Program-made: the position numbers and the translations under genes | Notes under the pieces: model-generated | Databases searched by the model: none | What the model saw: the letters and a program-made list of their open reading frames with translations, nothing else | What the model was told of the DNA's origin: nothing | In this document: positions 1 to 6,926 of the stretch, piece after piece | Numbering within the stretch: the stretch's first letter is position 1 | Layout: the number at the start of each line of letters is the position of its first letter | Source of the DNA: Thermoplasmata archaeon | GTDB taxonomy: Archaea > Thermoplasmatota > Thermoplasmata > Halarchaeoplasmatales > Halarchaeoplasmataceae | Assembly (NCBI GenBank): GCA_003554965.1 | Contig: PWHR01000041.1 | Location: forward strand, 1-64,000 | Direction: 5' to 3' | DNA length: 64,000 nucleotides

Positions 1-284
1 CCCCCTCTCAGGGCCCGTACCCGTCATAGGCTAGTGGGTCCGTTACACCCACTACAACCTGATAGGCCGCAGACTCATCCTTGGGCGCTAACGCTTTAGA
101 TCTCGGCGCATTCCAGCATCCGAGGTCTATGGGGTATTGTCCTCAGTTTCCCGAGGTTATACCCCACCCAAGGGTAGATTATCCACGTGTTACTGAGCCG
201 TTCGCCGGGCGCGCGAAGCACCCTCGACTCGCATGTCTTAATCAGACTCCAATAGCAGTGGCCGCCGGCAGGATCAACCGGAAT
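1..284 (-). rRNA. rrs: 16S ribosomal RNA, 5' part (cut by window edge)
   Basis: Read on the minus strand, the RNA begins at 284 with the archaeal 16S 5' signature (ATTCCGGTTGATCCTGCCGG), followed by the conserved stretch around 'GACATGCGAGTCGAGGG' and the 'AACGGCTCAGTAACACGTGG' block. Only about the first 284 nt are inside the window; the rest and any 23S lie to the left. A promoter and a leader of about 160 nt precede it on the minus strand. The sequence is clearly archaeal; the 5' fragment alone is too short to give a reliable order or class. Confidence 0.98.
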
Positions 285-386
285 TGAGTAAAGGAAAGTA
301 CTGAAACTAATAGAGTATTTGAATCCAATAGTAGTAAATACCCTACCTGGCGGTGGATAAATTACACCTTTCATTGTACGTCTGTC

Positions 387-434
387 GGACTCAAGAGATC
401 ACGGAGCTCTAATCAGCCCGGGTTTCTTGAGTCC
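387..434 (-). other. Hairpin in the 16S rRNA leader
   Basis: A perfect 10-bp inverted repeat (GGACTCAAGA at 387-396, TCTTGAGTCC at 425-434) encloses 28 nt. It lies inside the predicted 16S leader, about 100 nt upstream of the mature 5' end. It could be a processing or assembly element. It could also be a terminator of a transcript coming from the right. It does not fold as a tRNA and is not long enough to be the 16S flanking processing stem, whose other strand would lie beyond the 3' end. Confidence 0.55.
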
Positions 435-467
435 CCATCTTAAGTGCTTTTCCTCAAAATTGGCCAC

Positions 468-475
468 GTATATAG
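468..475 (-). promoter_or_regulatory. Predicted rRNA promoter (TATA box)
   Basis: On the minus strand this reads CTATATAC, preceded by an A-rich BRE-like stretch (GGAAAAAA). Transcription should start near 446, giving a 16S leader of about 160 nt that includes the 387-434 hairpin. The assignment is by motif and position only. Confidence 0.55.
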
Positions 476-550
476 TTTTTTCCATGGCCTTTTTTATCTA
501 TTCGGTACAATCCCTAAAGAGTGTTCAGGGAATACATCCATGCTCAAAGA

Positions 551-562
551 GGTATTTAATCC
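551..562 (-). promoter_or_regulatory. Possible second, distal rRNA promoter
   Basis: The minus strand reads GGATTAAATACC, a BRE/TATA-like element about 85 bases upstream of the proximal rRNA TATA box. Tandem promoters are common before archaeal rRNA operons. The short hairpin 558-564/570-576 overlaps its upstream edge, so a bound repressor is conceivable but not shown. Confidence 0.35.
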
Positions 563-690
563 TTTTCACAAGGATTTTCAATAACTTTTTTATTATTTAA
601 TTTACTCGACTATTCGATCTTATCTTCACTCAAGCCCTATAACGGAAGTAAACCCAAAAGCTTTTATTCACCTCTACTTTCTTTTAGGCG

Positions 691-891
691 ATGAAGAGGA
701 AAAGGAGCTCTCTTAAAGCGTTCATATATCTGTTGATTTCTGTGATCGTCCCAGTAGCAGGCATACTGGTCAATCATCTCTACAGACCAGACCATATATG
801 GTTATCCATAATTTTGATCGTATGGATGGGTTTTTTTATGTTAGCTCTTGAACCCTTCGATACCGAAGGATACGAAACCGTTGAACCCTAA
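691..891 (+). CDS. Small two-helix membrane protein of unknown function
   Basis: This is a 66-residue protein with a basic start (MKRKRSS), a hydrophobic segment at about residues 9-27, a short loop with HLYRPDH, a second hydrophobic segment at about 36-52, and an acidic tail ending in EGYETVEP. The topology suggests a small inner-membrane hairpin. A TATA-like element near 660-669 lies about 26 bases before the ATG, which fits a leaderless archaeal transcript and supports the gene being real. I do not recognise the family. It is transcribed away from the rRNA operon. Confidence 0.55.
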   Translation: MKRKRSSLKAFIYLLISVIVPVAGILVNHLYRPDHIWLSIILIVWMGFFMLALEPFDTEGYETVEP

Positions 892-927
892 GTACTAGAT
901 ACTGTATCACGGGGCTTTGATCTTATC

Positions 928-1010
928 TGATGATCAGAACTCAAGATCCTCATCATAGCCCTCTTCTCTTTGAAAGAAAAAGGCTCAGCTAGGGTCATGT
1001 CATCATCTCT
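928..1010 (-). ncRNA. Box C/D guide RNA candidate with a kink-turn hairpin between D' and C'
   Basis: On the minus strand, in order: C box ATGATGA (1006-1000), 11-nt guide (999-989), D' box CTGA (988-985), a 28-nt spacer (984-957), C' box ATGATGA (956-950), 12-nt guide (949-938), D box CTGA (937-934). All four boxes match consensus and both guides have the standard archaeal length. The spacer folds into a 12-bp hairpin with a 3-nt loop that abuts D' directly. It leaves one nucleotide before C', so together with the first two bases of C' there is the 3-nt bulge of a kink-turn. A minus-strand TATA box at about 1026-1039 predicts a start near 1008, just before the C box. It should guide 2'-O-methylation in an L7Ae/Nop5/fibrillarin particle. 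Targets are not identified; the predicted target strings are CUAGGGUCAUG and AACUCAAGAUCC. A 36-codon reading frame overlaps it but looks incidental. Confidence 0.75.
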
Positions 1011-1025
1011 TATTCTTACTCTACT

Positions 1026-1039
1026 GGATAAAAATAAAC
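1026..1039 (-). promoter_or_regulatory. Predicted promoter of the box C/D RNA
   Basis: The minus strand reads GTTTATTTTTATCC, a good archaeal TATA box, centred about 25 bases before the C box of the guide RNA. It is arranged divergently with a TATATAT element near 1050-1060 that serves the BtpA-like gene. Confidence 0.55.
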
Positions 1040-1090
1040 TTTTTGTAAGGTCAATAATTATATATCAATAACACTTTATCATAAAACACC

Positions 1091-1876
1091 ATGTTATGCT
1101 TCGAAAAAAAGAAACCTGTTATAGGTATGGTTCATCTTTTACCGCTCCCTGGAAGTCCAGATTTTGATTCGATGGATAAGATTGTAGATCGGGCTTTAAA
1201 AGATGTTAAAAAACTGGTCGATGGAGGGATAGATGGTCTGATAGTGGAGAATTACGGGGATACACCCTTTAACGAAAAGGTCTCAAAGATGACTGTGGCT
1301 TCGTTATCTTCAGTGTGTAAGAAAATCCAAGACGATATCGAGGTGCCAATTGGGATAAATGTTCTTAGAAATGATTGGAAGAGCGCATTAAGCATTTCTA
1401 AAGCATTAGATCTCTCCTTTATAAGGATAAATGTTTACACCGGTTGCTGTTTAACGGAGATGGGCCTAATCCAGGGAGAGGCAGGAGAGATATCGAGGTT
1501 CAAAAAAAAGCATGACATAAAAGCTCACGTCTTTGCCGATATCCATGTTAAACATTCCAAAAAAATTTATCCTGAAAGTTTAAAAAAAGATGCTATAGAA
1601 AGTACAAAGCGAGGTAGAGCCGATGCATTGATAGTTACTGGAGACCGAACAGGCTCGGAAGTGGATATGGAAGAACTTGAAGAAGTCAAAAAAATGGTGG
1701 ATGTACCTCTTTTTGTGGGCTCTGGAGTCAATCGAAACAATGTCTCGAAATTGCTGAGTCGTTCTGACGGGGTTATAATCGGGACTCATCTCAAAAAAGA
1801 CGGGAAAACAGTCAAACCGGTTTCTGAAAAGAGGGTGAGGGAATTTACCGAAAAGGTCAGAAAAGAACATAGGTAG
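1091..1876 (+). CDS. BtpA/SgcQ family TIM-barrel protein
   Basis: The 261-residue protein carries the family opening K-P-V-I-G-M-V-H-L-L-P-L-P-G-S-P and later blocks such as GGIDGLIVENYGDTPF and the C-terminal VPLFVGSGV..NNV..LL..SDGVIIGTHLKKDG. The length and phosphate-binding C-terminal loops are those of a (beta/alpha)8 barrel. In cyanobacteria BtpA helps accumulate photosystem I, but archaeal relatives have no settled role and are probably enzymes of nucleoside, sugar or cofactor metabolism. The ATG follows a TATA element with a very short leader. The next gene (yjbQ-like) follows after about 60 bases on the same strand. Confidence 0.88.
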   Translation: MLCFEKKKPVIGMVHLLPLPGSPDFDSMDKIVDRALKDVKKLVDGGIDGLIVENYGDTPFNEKVSKMTVASLSSVCKKIQDDIEVPIGINVLRNDWKSALSISKALDLSFIRINVYTGCCLTEMGLIQGEAGEISRFKKKHDIKAHVFADIHVKHSKKIYPESLKKDAIESTKRGRADALIVTGDRTGSEVDMEELEEVKKMVDVPLFVGSGVNRNNVSKLLSRSDGVIIGTHLKKDGKTVKPVSEKRVREFTEKVRKEHR

Positions 1877-1935
1877 ATTCTACAGGTCCAAAATTTCACC
1901 CAAATGATTTTATCCTCCTTAACTATGAGAAAATT

Positions 1936-2355
1936 ATGAAAGTGATCGAAAAAAGATTCTTGGTAAATACGAAAGCAGAGCTTGATATAAAAAATATTAC
2001 TGACAAGGGGCAGAGCATAGTGAGTGAAAGTGGTGTCCAAGAGGGCATGGCTCTATTTTTTGTTTCAGGATCTACAGCAGCTATAACCAATATTGAGTAT
2101 GAAGACGGTCTACTGCATGATATATCAGAAGCTCTAGACAGGCTTTTCCCCAAAGATGCTTACTACAAGCATCACGAAAAATGGCAGGACGGCAACGGTC
2201 ATTCTCACATCCGGGCTTCTTTCATAGGTCCCAGTTTCACCGCTCCCATATCTGGAGGAAGGATCGATTTGGGTACATGGCAGCAGATCATACTATGTGA
2301 TATGGATGTTAAGGCAAGGGAAAGGGAAGTAAAAGTAAAGATAATGGGAGATTGA
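1936..2355 (+). CDS. YjbQ/UPF0047 family protein
   Basis: The 139-residue protein matches the YjbQ family over its full length. Diagnostic features are the GMALFFVSGSTAAI stretch, the HH..WQDGNGHSHIRAS segment with the family's conserved histidines, and GTWQQIILCD near the C-terminus. Members bind metal with these histidines and are annotated in databases as secondary thiamine-phosphate synthase enzymes, because some complement thiamine auxotrophs. The physiological role in archaea is not established. It lies just downstream of the BtpA-like gene and converges with rfcS, leaving 24 bases between the stop codons. Confidence 0.9.
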   Translation: MKVIEKRFLVNTKAELDIKNITDKGQSIVSESGVQEGMALFFVSGSTAAITNIEYEDGLLHDISEALDRLFPKDAYYKHHEKWQDGNGHSHIRASFIGPSFTAPISGGRIDLGTWQQIILCDMDVKAREREVKVKIMGD

Positions 2356-2379
2356 AGATTTCTTATCGCTAAAAATCGA

Positions 2380-3327
2380 TCAATCTTCCAGTGCTAAATC
2401 GGCCAGCAATGCTTCCAGTTGAATCCTCTCATCAGCACCTTCTACCAGTCGAAATTCGGTTTCTCCTATCCTATCGATCAATCTCATCTTCTTTTTGGAA
2501 TCTATAGGGATATCATAGACCTCTTTATGGATTTGTTTGATTATATCTTCACCAGAAAGGCCATCTTCCACCATCAGTTTATCGAGCTTTTCTTTAGCTT
2601 TCCTGAAATCGCTTTCTACCGCATTTTCTACCAGACCTCTGATATCCTCAGGTCTAGCCACGTTAGCACTCTTTCTCACCACTTCCTCGGTGATATCCGA
2701 GGTAGTAGATGCTGATATCTGAAGAAGATTTGTTATCCTTCTAAGGTCACCTTCACAGATCCGGATAAGAAGTTTTTTAGCAGATTCTGAGATATCTAAC
2801 CCTTCTTTCTCCGAGAGATGTTCTATCCAATCAATAACATCTTCATCCAGGAGCGTTCGAAATCTGAATACGGCACACCGGGATTGTATCGGATCGATGA
2901 TCTTGGAAGAATAATTGCATGAAAGTATGAAGCGACAGTTGTGAGAATATTTTTCCATTGTTCTTCTAAGAGCGGCTTGAGCTTCTGGTGTTAAAGAGTC
3001 GGCCTCATCCATAAATATTATCTTGAAACCTGTCTCACTTGACGAAGAGGTTCTTGCATACTCTTTGATCTTATTCCGTATCACATCGATTCCTCTTTCA
3101 TCGGAAGCGTTCAACTCAAGAAAATTAGCACTCCAATCTTCTCCATACATCTCTTTGGATAGAGCTATGGCAGAGGTGGTCTTCCCGATGCCAGCCGGGC
3201 CAGCGAAAAGTAGATGAGGCATACTTTTCTCCTGAACATAGGCTTTCAACCTCTCGATTATTCTGTCCTGACCGTAGACTTCATCCAATCGTTCTGGTCT
3301 GTACTTCTCTGTCCAAATTTTCTGCAT
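2380..3327 (-). CDS. rfcS: Replication factor C small subunit
   Basis: A 315-residue AAA+ ATPase of the clamp loader that opens and places PCNA on primed DNA. Visible elements are the N-terminal RFC box WTEKYRP (residues 5-11), Walker A GPAGIGKT (43-50), Walker B FMDEAD (105-110), the SRC motif (149-151), and a helical C-terminal collar. The length is normal for archaeal RfcS (about 315-330 aa) and no intein is present. The large subunit RfcL is not in the window. The gene is transcribed toward yjbQ. Confidence 0.97.
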   Translation of the reverse strand: MQKIWTEKYRPERLDEVYGQDRIIERLKAYVQEKSMPHLLFAGPAGIGKTTSAIALSKEMYGEDWSANFLELNASDERGIDVIRNKIKEYARTSSSSETGFKIIFMDEADSLTPEAQAALRRTMEKYSHNCRFILSCNYSSKIIDPIQSRCAVFRFRTLLDEDVIDWIEHLSEKEGLDISESAKKLLIRICEGDLRRITNLLQISASTTSDITEEVVRKSANVARPEDIRGLVENAVESDFRKAKEKLDKLMVEDGLSGEDIIKQIHKEVYDIPIDSKKKMRLIDRIGETEFRLVEGADERIQLEALLADLALED

Positions 3328-3445
3328 TCTACCGTAGAGTGTAGAGAAGCACGGGATTAAATTTTTTTCCTATCTACTGCCATTTAATCTTCCAAAATAG
3401 ACAAAAATAAAATATAATATGATCGTATATGGTTATATAGATACC

Positions 3446-3646
3446 ATGCCTAACAGTATTGAGGAAGAAGCAGAGGAACTCGTCTATCAGCACACTAGAA
3501 AGGAACTGGATAAGATCGCCCGAGAGGAAAATATCAAGAATCCAAAAGAATATCCCAACAAGATGGCGGTCGCCAAAGAGATCGTGAAGGCTAAGAAAGC
3601 TAAAGAGTACGTGAAAGAGCCAACGGGCCTGTATTTTGAAAGATAG
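3446..3646 (+). CDS. Small charged helical protein of unknown function
   Basis: A 66-residue, highly charged protein (MPNSIEEEAEELVYQ..., ending TGLYFER) predicted to be mostly helical with a lysine-rich centre. An in-frame ATG at 3419 would add nine residues, but a TATATAG element (about 3433-3439) sits between the two ATGs, so the downstream ATG at 3446 is preferred. I do not recognise the family. The upstream neighbour is divergent rfcS; downstream, after 60 bases with its own TATA box, is the zinc-finger protein gene. Confidence 0.55.
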   Translation: MPNSIEEEAEELVYQHTRKELDKIAREENIKNPKEYPNKMAVAKEIVKAKKAKEYVKEPTGLYFER

Positions 3647-3706
3647 CAGGTCACTCCGGTTGAGACCACACAAATTTTATAAATAGTTCTATCATATCCA
3701 TAGTAG

Positions 3707-5263
3707 ATGAGATTTGGCAGAAGAGGACCTAGAAAAGCGAGCAACATTCAGAGAAAGAATCTTATCGAAAACTCTGAAAAATTGGCCGAAGACCCCTTGA
3801 AGGTAATACCGGAATGTCAGGATAACTGTCTTTTCTGTAAATTTGGAAGATCAAAAAGAAAGATTAAAAAGATAGCTAAATACGTCGATGACAAAAAAAG
3901 GCTGGAAAAATATGCTAAAAGAGGTACAAGTCTGTCTAAAGCAGTAGCTGCTACGATCCTTTTCGGTAAGGAAGAAGAGGCTAAGCAGGTAACGACTGCG
4001 ATGACACCCCAGGGAGAAATAGCTTATGCCAAACTAGGGAAGGCGAGCACGAAGAGATTGGTTGGAGTGCAGCACTTTGACGATCCTCAAAAAAGACTAA
4101 TGGCATATGTTCCTGAATCCGAAAAAGGGTTTCATTTTTACTCCATTGAGGATAAAGTGGTCTGCACGGGTAAAAAACCAAAACCGCCTGAAAAATACGT
4201 GGAAGAAGCTATAAACCGAGTACCTTACGAACTTTCTCAAAAAAATGATTCCTACAAATGTGAACATATAGGAAAAAAAGGAAAAAAAGAGGAAGAAAGG
4301 TATCTCAAACTCAGGTGGAAATCTGCCGGAAAAAAATTTGCCGTATGTGATGACTGCGCTCGAGACGATGTGAACATATTTCTCTCCCTCACAGAAAGAA
4401 AGCTCTCTCCTGAGAACTCTAAACCCTTCACTATCAGCGGAAAATGGAAGATGAGATGTGAAGGTGACTGTAAAACCTGTCGAGCGAAAAATCAGGTTCC
4501 AGTCTCCGATGAACTTAAAGAAGAATATTTTGATGGACTGGGGGACTTTAAATTTATCAAAAAATATTCAAAGGAGAACAGATCTAAAATTAAAGATAAA
4601 AGCGACCTTTTCATAATGGGAGATGTTTGTTTCGGAAAGGATATAAAAGCATTTCTAAAAGAGTTAGACTACGAAAAATGGGAGAAACCCGCCGTAGTCT
4701 CTCTTTTGAAAAAGACCAGAGGAGCCGTTCTAGATGAGGGGACGATCAATGAGCTTTTTGAAAGATATTGGGACGAATACAAAGTAGAAGTACTAACATC
4801 TATACTTGAAGATAAAAAGACGATCAAGAACATATTGAAAAAAGATCTTAGACCTAGGGAGGTTCTTAGAGAAATCTACAGCGAAAAAAAGAAGAAAGAG
4901 GAACTTGAAGCCTTACCGGAGTTTAAGGAATTACCCCCTGAAGGCAAATTTGCTGATAAGATAGCCAAAGTATATAAGATCGAAGGGAAAGAAGAAGCGA
5001 TAAATGAGATGGAAAAACATAATTTATCAGATAAGAGGACCAAATCTATCGCTTATAGCTTTTACGTAGCTTTTGGGAAGGGTGACTCAAAAAAATGGAA
5101 GTACGACCAAGCTGAAGTGGAATCGGGAGAGTTCCTAGCAGAATATATCGAGAAGCTTCTAAATGCCAACGGGAAGGAGTATGCTGAAAAGCTACAGGAT
5201 GTCGTAAAGATGAGTGGTTCAACAGCAACAGTAGTATTGAAGAGTGGAGAGAAGATGAGATGA
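3707..5263 (+). CDS. Uncharacterised basic protein with cysteine clusters, coupled to a Pcc1-like gene
   Basis: The 518-residue protein is very lysine-rich and has cysteine clusters suggesting zinc binding. These are C-x3-C-x2-C near residues 37-44 (ECQDNCLFCKF), a central group with C-E-H and later C-D-D-C, and C-x3-C-x2-C in the segment RCEGDCKTCR. The second half is helical, with a hydrophilic C-terminus. There is no membrane segment or recognisable catalytic motif. A TATA box (TTTTATAAAT, about 3674-3683) lies the right distance before the ATG for a leaderless transcript. The stop overlaps the next start in an ATGA, so the two genes are translationally coupled. Coupling to a KEOPS-type subunit and the basic, zinc-knuckle character suggest a role in RNA or tRNA metabolism; this is inference. 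Confidence 0.8.
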   Translation: MRFGRRGPRKASNIQRKNLIENSEKLAEDPLKVIPECQDNCLFCKFGRSKRKIKKIAKYVDDKKRLEKYAKRGTSLSKAVAATILFGKEEEAKQVTTAMTPQGEIAYAKLGKASTKRLVGVQHFDDPQKRLMAYVPESEKGFHFYSIEDKVVCTGKKPKPPEKYVEEAINRVPYELSQKNDSYKCEHIGKKGKKEEERYLKLRWKSAGKKFAVCDDCARDDVNIFLSLTERKLSPENSKPFTISGKWKMRCEGDCKTCRAKNQVPVSDELKEEYFDGLGDFKFIKKYSKENRSKIKDKSDLFIMGDVCFGKDIKAFLKELDYEKWEKPAVVSLLKKTRGAVLDEGTINELFERYWDEYKVEVLTSILEDKKTIKNILKKDLRPREVLREIYSEKKKKEELEALPEFKELPPEGKFADKIAKVYKIEGKEEAINEMEKHNLSDKRTKSIAYSFYVAFGKGDSKKWKYDQAEVESGEFLAEYIEKLLNANGKEYAEKLQDVVKMSGSTATVVLKSGEKMR

Positions 5264-5511
5264 CTTCAGATCAAAAAGCTACAAAGATCGATTGCCGAAT
5301 GGAATTGGATTATGAAAATAAAAAAATGGCAGAAAATATATTTGGAGCACTTCAGCCAGACAGTATCGGCTATGTAGATTTGAAGGTGAGAGATAACAAA
5401 CTGGTCTGTAAGGTCGAGAAAGATGACCCTCTTAAGTTGTTACATACGGTGGACGATCTCCTCATGTGTTTAACTTTAGCAGAAGAGACCATCGAAGAAA
5501 ATTTGAAGTGA
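5260..5511 (+). CDS. Pcc1-like protein, second copy (candidate KEOPS fifth subunit, Pcp1-like)
   Basis: The 83-residue protein has the Pcc1 pattern beta-alpha-beta-beta-alpha: ENIFGALQPDS, then VDLKVRDNKLVCKVEKDD, then the last helix LLHTVDDLLMCLTLAEETI. The last helix lacks the NSYLRW signature found in the canonical Pcc1 encoded at 8267-8491. This genome region therefore has two paralogues. An archaeal Pcc1 paralogue has been described as a fifth core subunit of the tRNA-threonylcarbamoyladenosine KEOPS complex, the counterpart of Gon7, and this gene is a candidate for it. It overlaps the upstream zinc-knuckle gene by four bases, so the two products are probably made together. Confidence 0.72.
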   Translation: MTSDQKATKIDCRMELDYENKKMAENIFGALQPDSIGYVDLKVRDNKLVCKVEKDDPLKLLHTVDDLLMCLTLAEETIEENLK

Positions 5512-5534
5512 AGTACTAGTGTCTTTCACTTCTA

Positions 5535-5729
5535 TCAATTATTTCCCCTGTTCATGTACCTAACAACATACCCTGCTATTTTGTTTCTCATCTGTTTAGA
5601 ATCTACATTGGTAAGCTCCTCTACTTTATCCTTATTATGCTCATAGTCTTCGGGATCGAATTGATCTGGAAATTTTTCAACTAACTCGATAGCTACTCTT
5701 TTTATGTATGTTGGCCTTATATTTCCCAT
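5535..5729 (-). CDS. rps17e: Small ribosomal subunit protein eS17
   Basis: The 64-residue protein begins [20 protein letters not shown] and continues with [34 protein letters not shown], matching archaeal S17e along its whole usual length. The reading frame stays open 31 codons upstream, but an SD sequence GAGG directly before this ATG and a TATA box (CTTTTATATC on the minus strand) about 45 bases upstream fix the start at 5729. It converges with the Pcc1-like gene. Confidence 0.96.
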   Translation of the reverse strand: MGNIRPTYIKRVAIELVEKFPDQFDPEDYEHNKDKVEELTNVDSKQMRNKIAGYVVRYMNRGNN

Positions 5730-5891
5730 GGTGATTCCTCGTATTTGGCAGGTTGATTTAGCTACCATGATATAAAAGTTGTCCTTCTTGTATCCTGATA
5801 GTTTAATGACGTCGTTTCTCATTCATTACTTTATCTCCTCACGCCCCAAAAAACCAAAGATTTACATATCGCCGGATATTGAGTGACTAAC

Positions 5892-6926
5892 ATGGATTCA
5901 GAAGAACGTTTCCGTCTGATCGAAAGGAATGTTGAAGAGATAGTAACCCCTGAAGAGCTAAAAGAACTACTTAAAAAGAAAGAGAAGCCTAAGGCGTACA
6001 TAGGCGATGCGCCCACCGGTAAGATGCATACCGGACATTTCATAACTCACAGAAAAATAGCTGATTTTTTGAGAGCCGGTTTCGAGTTTACAGTGCTTCT
6101 TGCGGACTTACATGCCCATCTAGACGACCTGAAAAGCCCTTTTGAATTGCTGGACGCTAGGAGTGAATATTACGAAGAATGCATCAAGGGCATGATGGAC
6201 GCTACAGGTGTAGATTCATCAGATCTCGAATTTGTTAAAGGCAGTGATTTTGAACTTGATAAAGATTATATGTTGAACGTATTGAGGATGTCTGCCGACA
6301 CCACATTGAACAGAAGTAAAAGAGCAGCCGCAGAAGTGGTTAGGTATGGGGACAATCCCAGACTTGGAGGCTTCATATACCCCCTTCTACAGACCCAAGA
6401 TGTCTCTGCTCTAGACGCTGATGTCGCTTATGGAGGCATTGATCAAAGAGGTATCTACATGCTCTCTAGGGAGATCCTGCCCGATTTTGGGTATAAAAAA
6501 CCGATATGTGTTTTTTCCCCTCTATTGACAGGGCTAACGGGAGGGAAAATGAGCGCCTCTGAAAAAGGATCAAAGATCGATCTTTTGGATAATCCAGAAA
6601 CGATAAAAGAAAAGATCATGGATGCATACTGCCCAGAAGGCAAAAAAGAGAACAACGGCATACTCGAACACCTAGAGATGCTGATAATGCCTGTCTTGAA
6701 ATCAAATGATGAAACTTTCGTTGTCGAAAGACCTGAAAAATGGGGCGGAGACCTGATCTATAAAGATTACGAAGAGATCGAAAAAGATTTTCTCTCGAAT
6801 GAACTCCATCCAGAAGATCTAAAAAAATCGGTCTCTAGAGAACTCTCTAAGATAATAAGACCTATCAGAAAAAGGTTTGAAGGTAAGGAGGAATTGATAG
6901 ATAGAGCTTATCCGGATGGAGAATGA
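5892..6926 (+). CDS. tyrS: Tyrosyl-tRNA synthetase
   Basis: A class I synthetase of 344 residues of the archaeal/eukaryotic TyrRS type, charging tRNA-Tyr. The HIGH-like motif is HTGH (46-49) within AYIGDAPTGKMHTGH. The tyrosine-pocket segment reads YPLLQTQDVSALDADVAYGGIDQR, and the KMSKS loop is KMSAS (219-223). The C-terminal anticodon domain is short, as in archaea. A GTG three codons upstream is possible, but TTTACATATC at 5861-5870 lies 27 bases before the ATG, which fits a leaderless message starting here. Its 3' end overlaps the convergent DHH gene by 19 bases. Confidence 0.95.
   Translation: MDSEERFRLIERNVEEIVTPEELKELLKKKEKPKAYIGDAPTGKMHTGHFITHRKIADFLRAGFEFTVLLADLHAHLDDLKSPFELLDARSEYYEECIKGMMDATGVDSSDLEFVKGSDFELDKDYMLNVLRMSADTTLNRSKRAAAEVVRYGDNPRLGGFIYPLLQTQDVSALDADVAYGGIDQRGIYMLSREILPDFGYKKPICVFSPLLTGLTGGKMSASEKGSKIDLLDNPETIKEKIMDAYCPEGKKENNGILEHLEMLIMPVLKSNDETFVVERPEKWGGDLIYKDYEEIEKDFLSNELHPEDLKKSVSRELSKIIRPIRKRFEGKEELIDRAYPDGE

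Larger units (their letters stand above)
285..690. other. Gene-free region holding the rRNA leader and promoters
   Basis: About 400 bases without a protein gene separate the 16S start from the small plus-strand gene at 691. The part up to about 446 is the inferred 16S transcribed leader. It contains a 10-bp inverted repeat (387-396/425-434). The part from about 460 to 565 has two TATA-like elements on the minus strand. A third TATA-like element near 660-669 faces the other way and serves the gene at 691. A small perfect hairpin (558-564/570-576) overlaps the distal minus-strand TATA-like element. Confidence 0.7.

Noticed and set aside
387-434. The leader hairpin as a tRNA spacer gene in the rRNA operon
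   Set aside because: It has a single 10-bp stem, no cloverleaf arms and no T-loop signature; it lies upstream of, not between, rRNA genes.
896-1005. Small 36-codon reading frame on the minus strand between the rRNA-side gene and the BtpA-like gene
   Set aside because: The sequence is better explained by the box C/D RNA; the peptide is not recognisable and has no Shine-Dalgarno.
5730-5822. 31-codon N-terminal extension of the S17e reading frame
   Set aside because: A TATA box and Shine-Dalgarno lie inside this stretch just before the ATG at 5729, and known S17e proteins start with [10 protein letters not shown].
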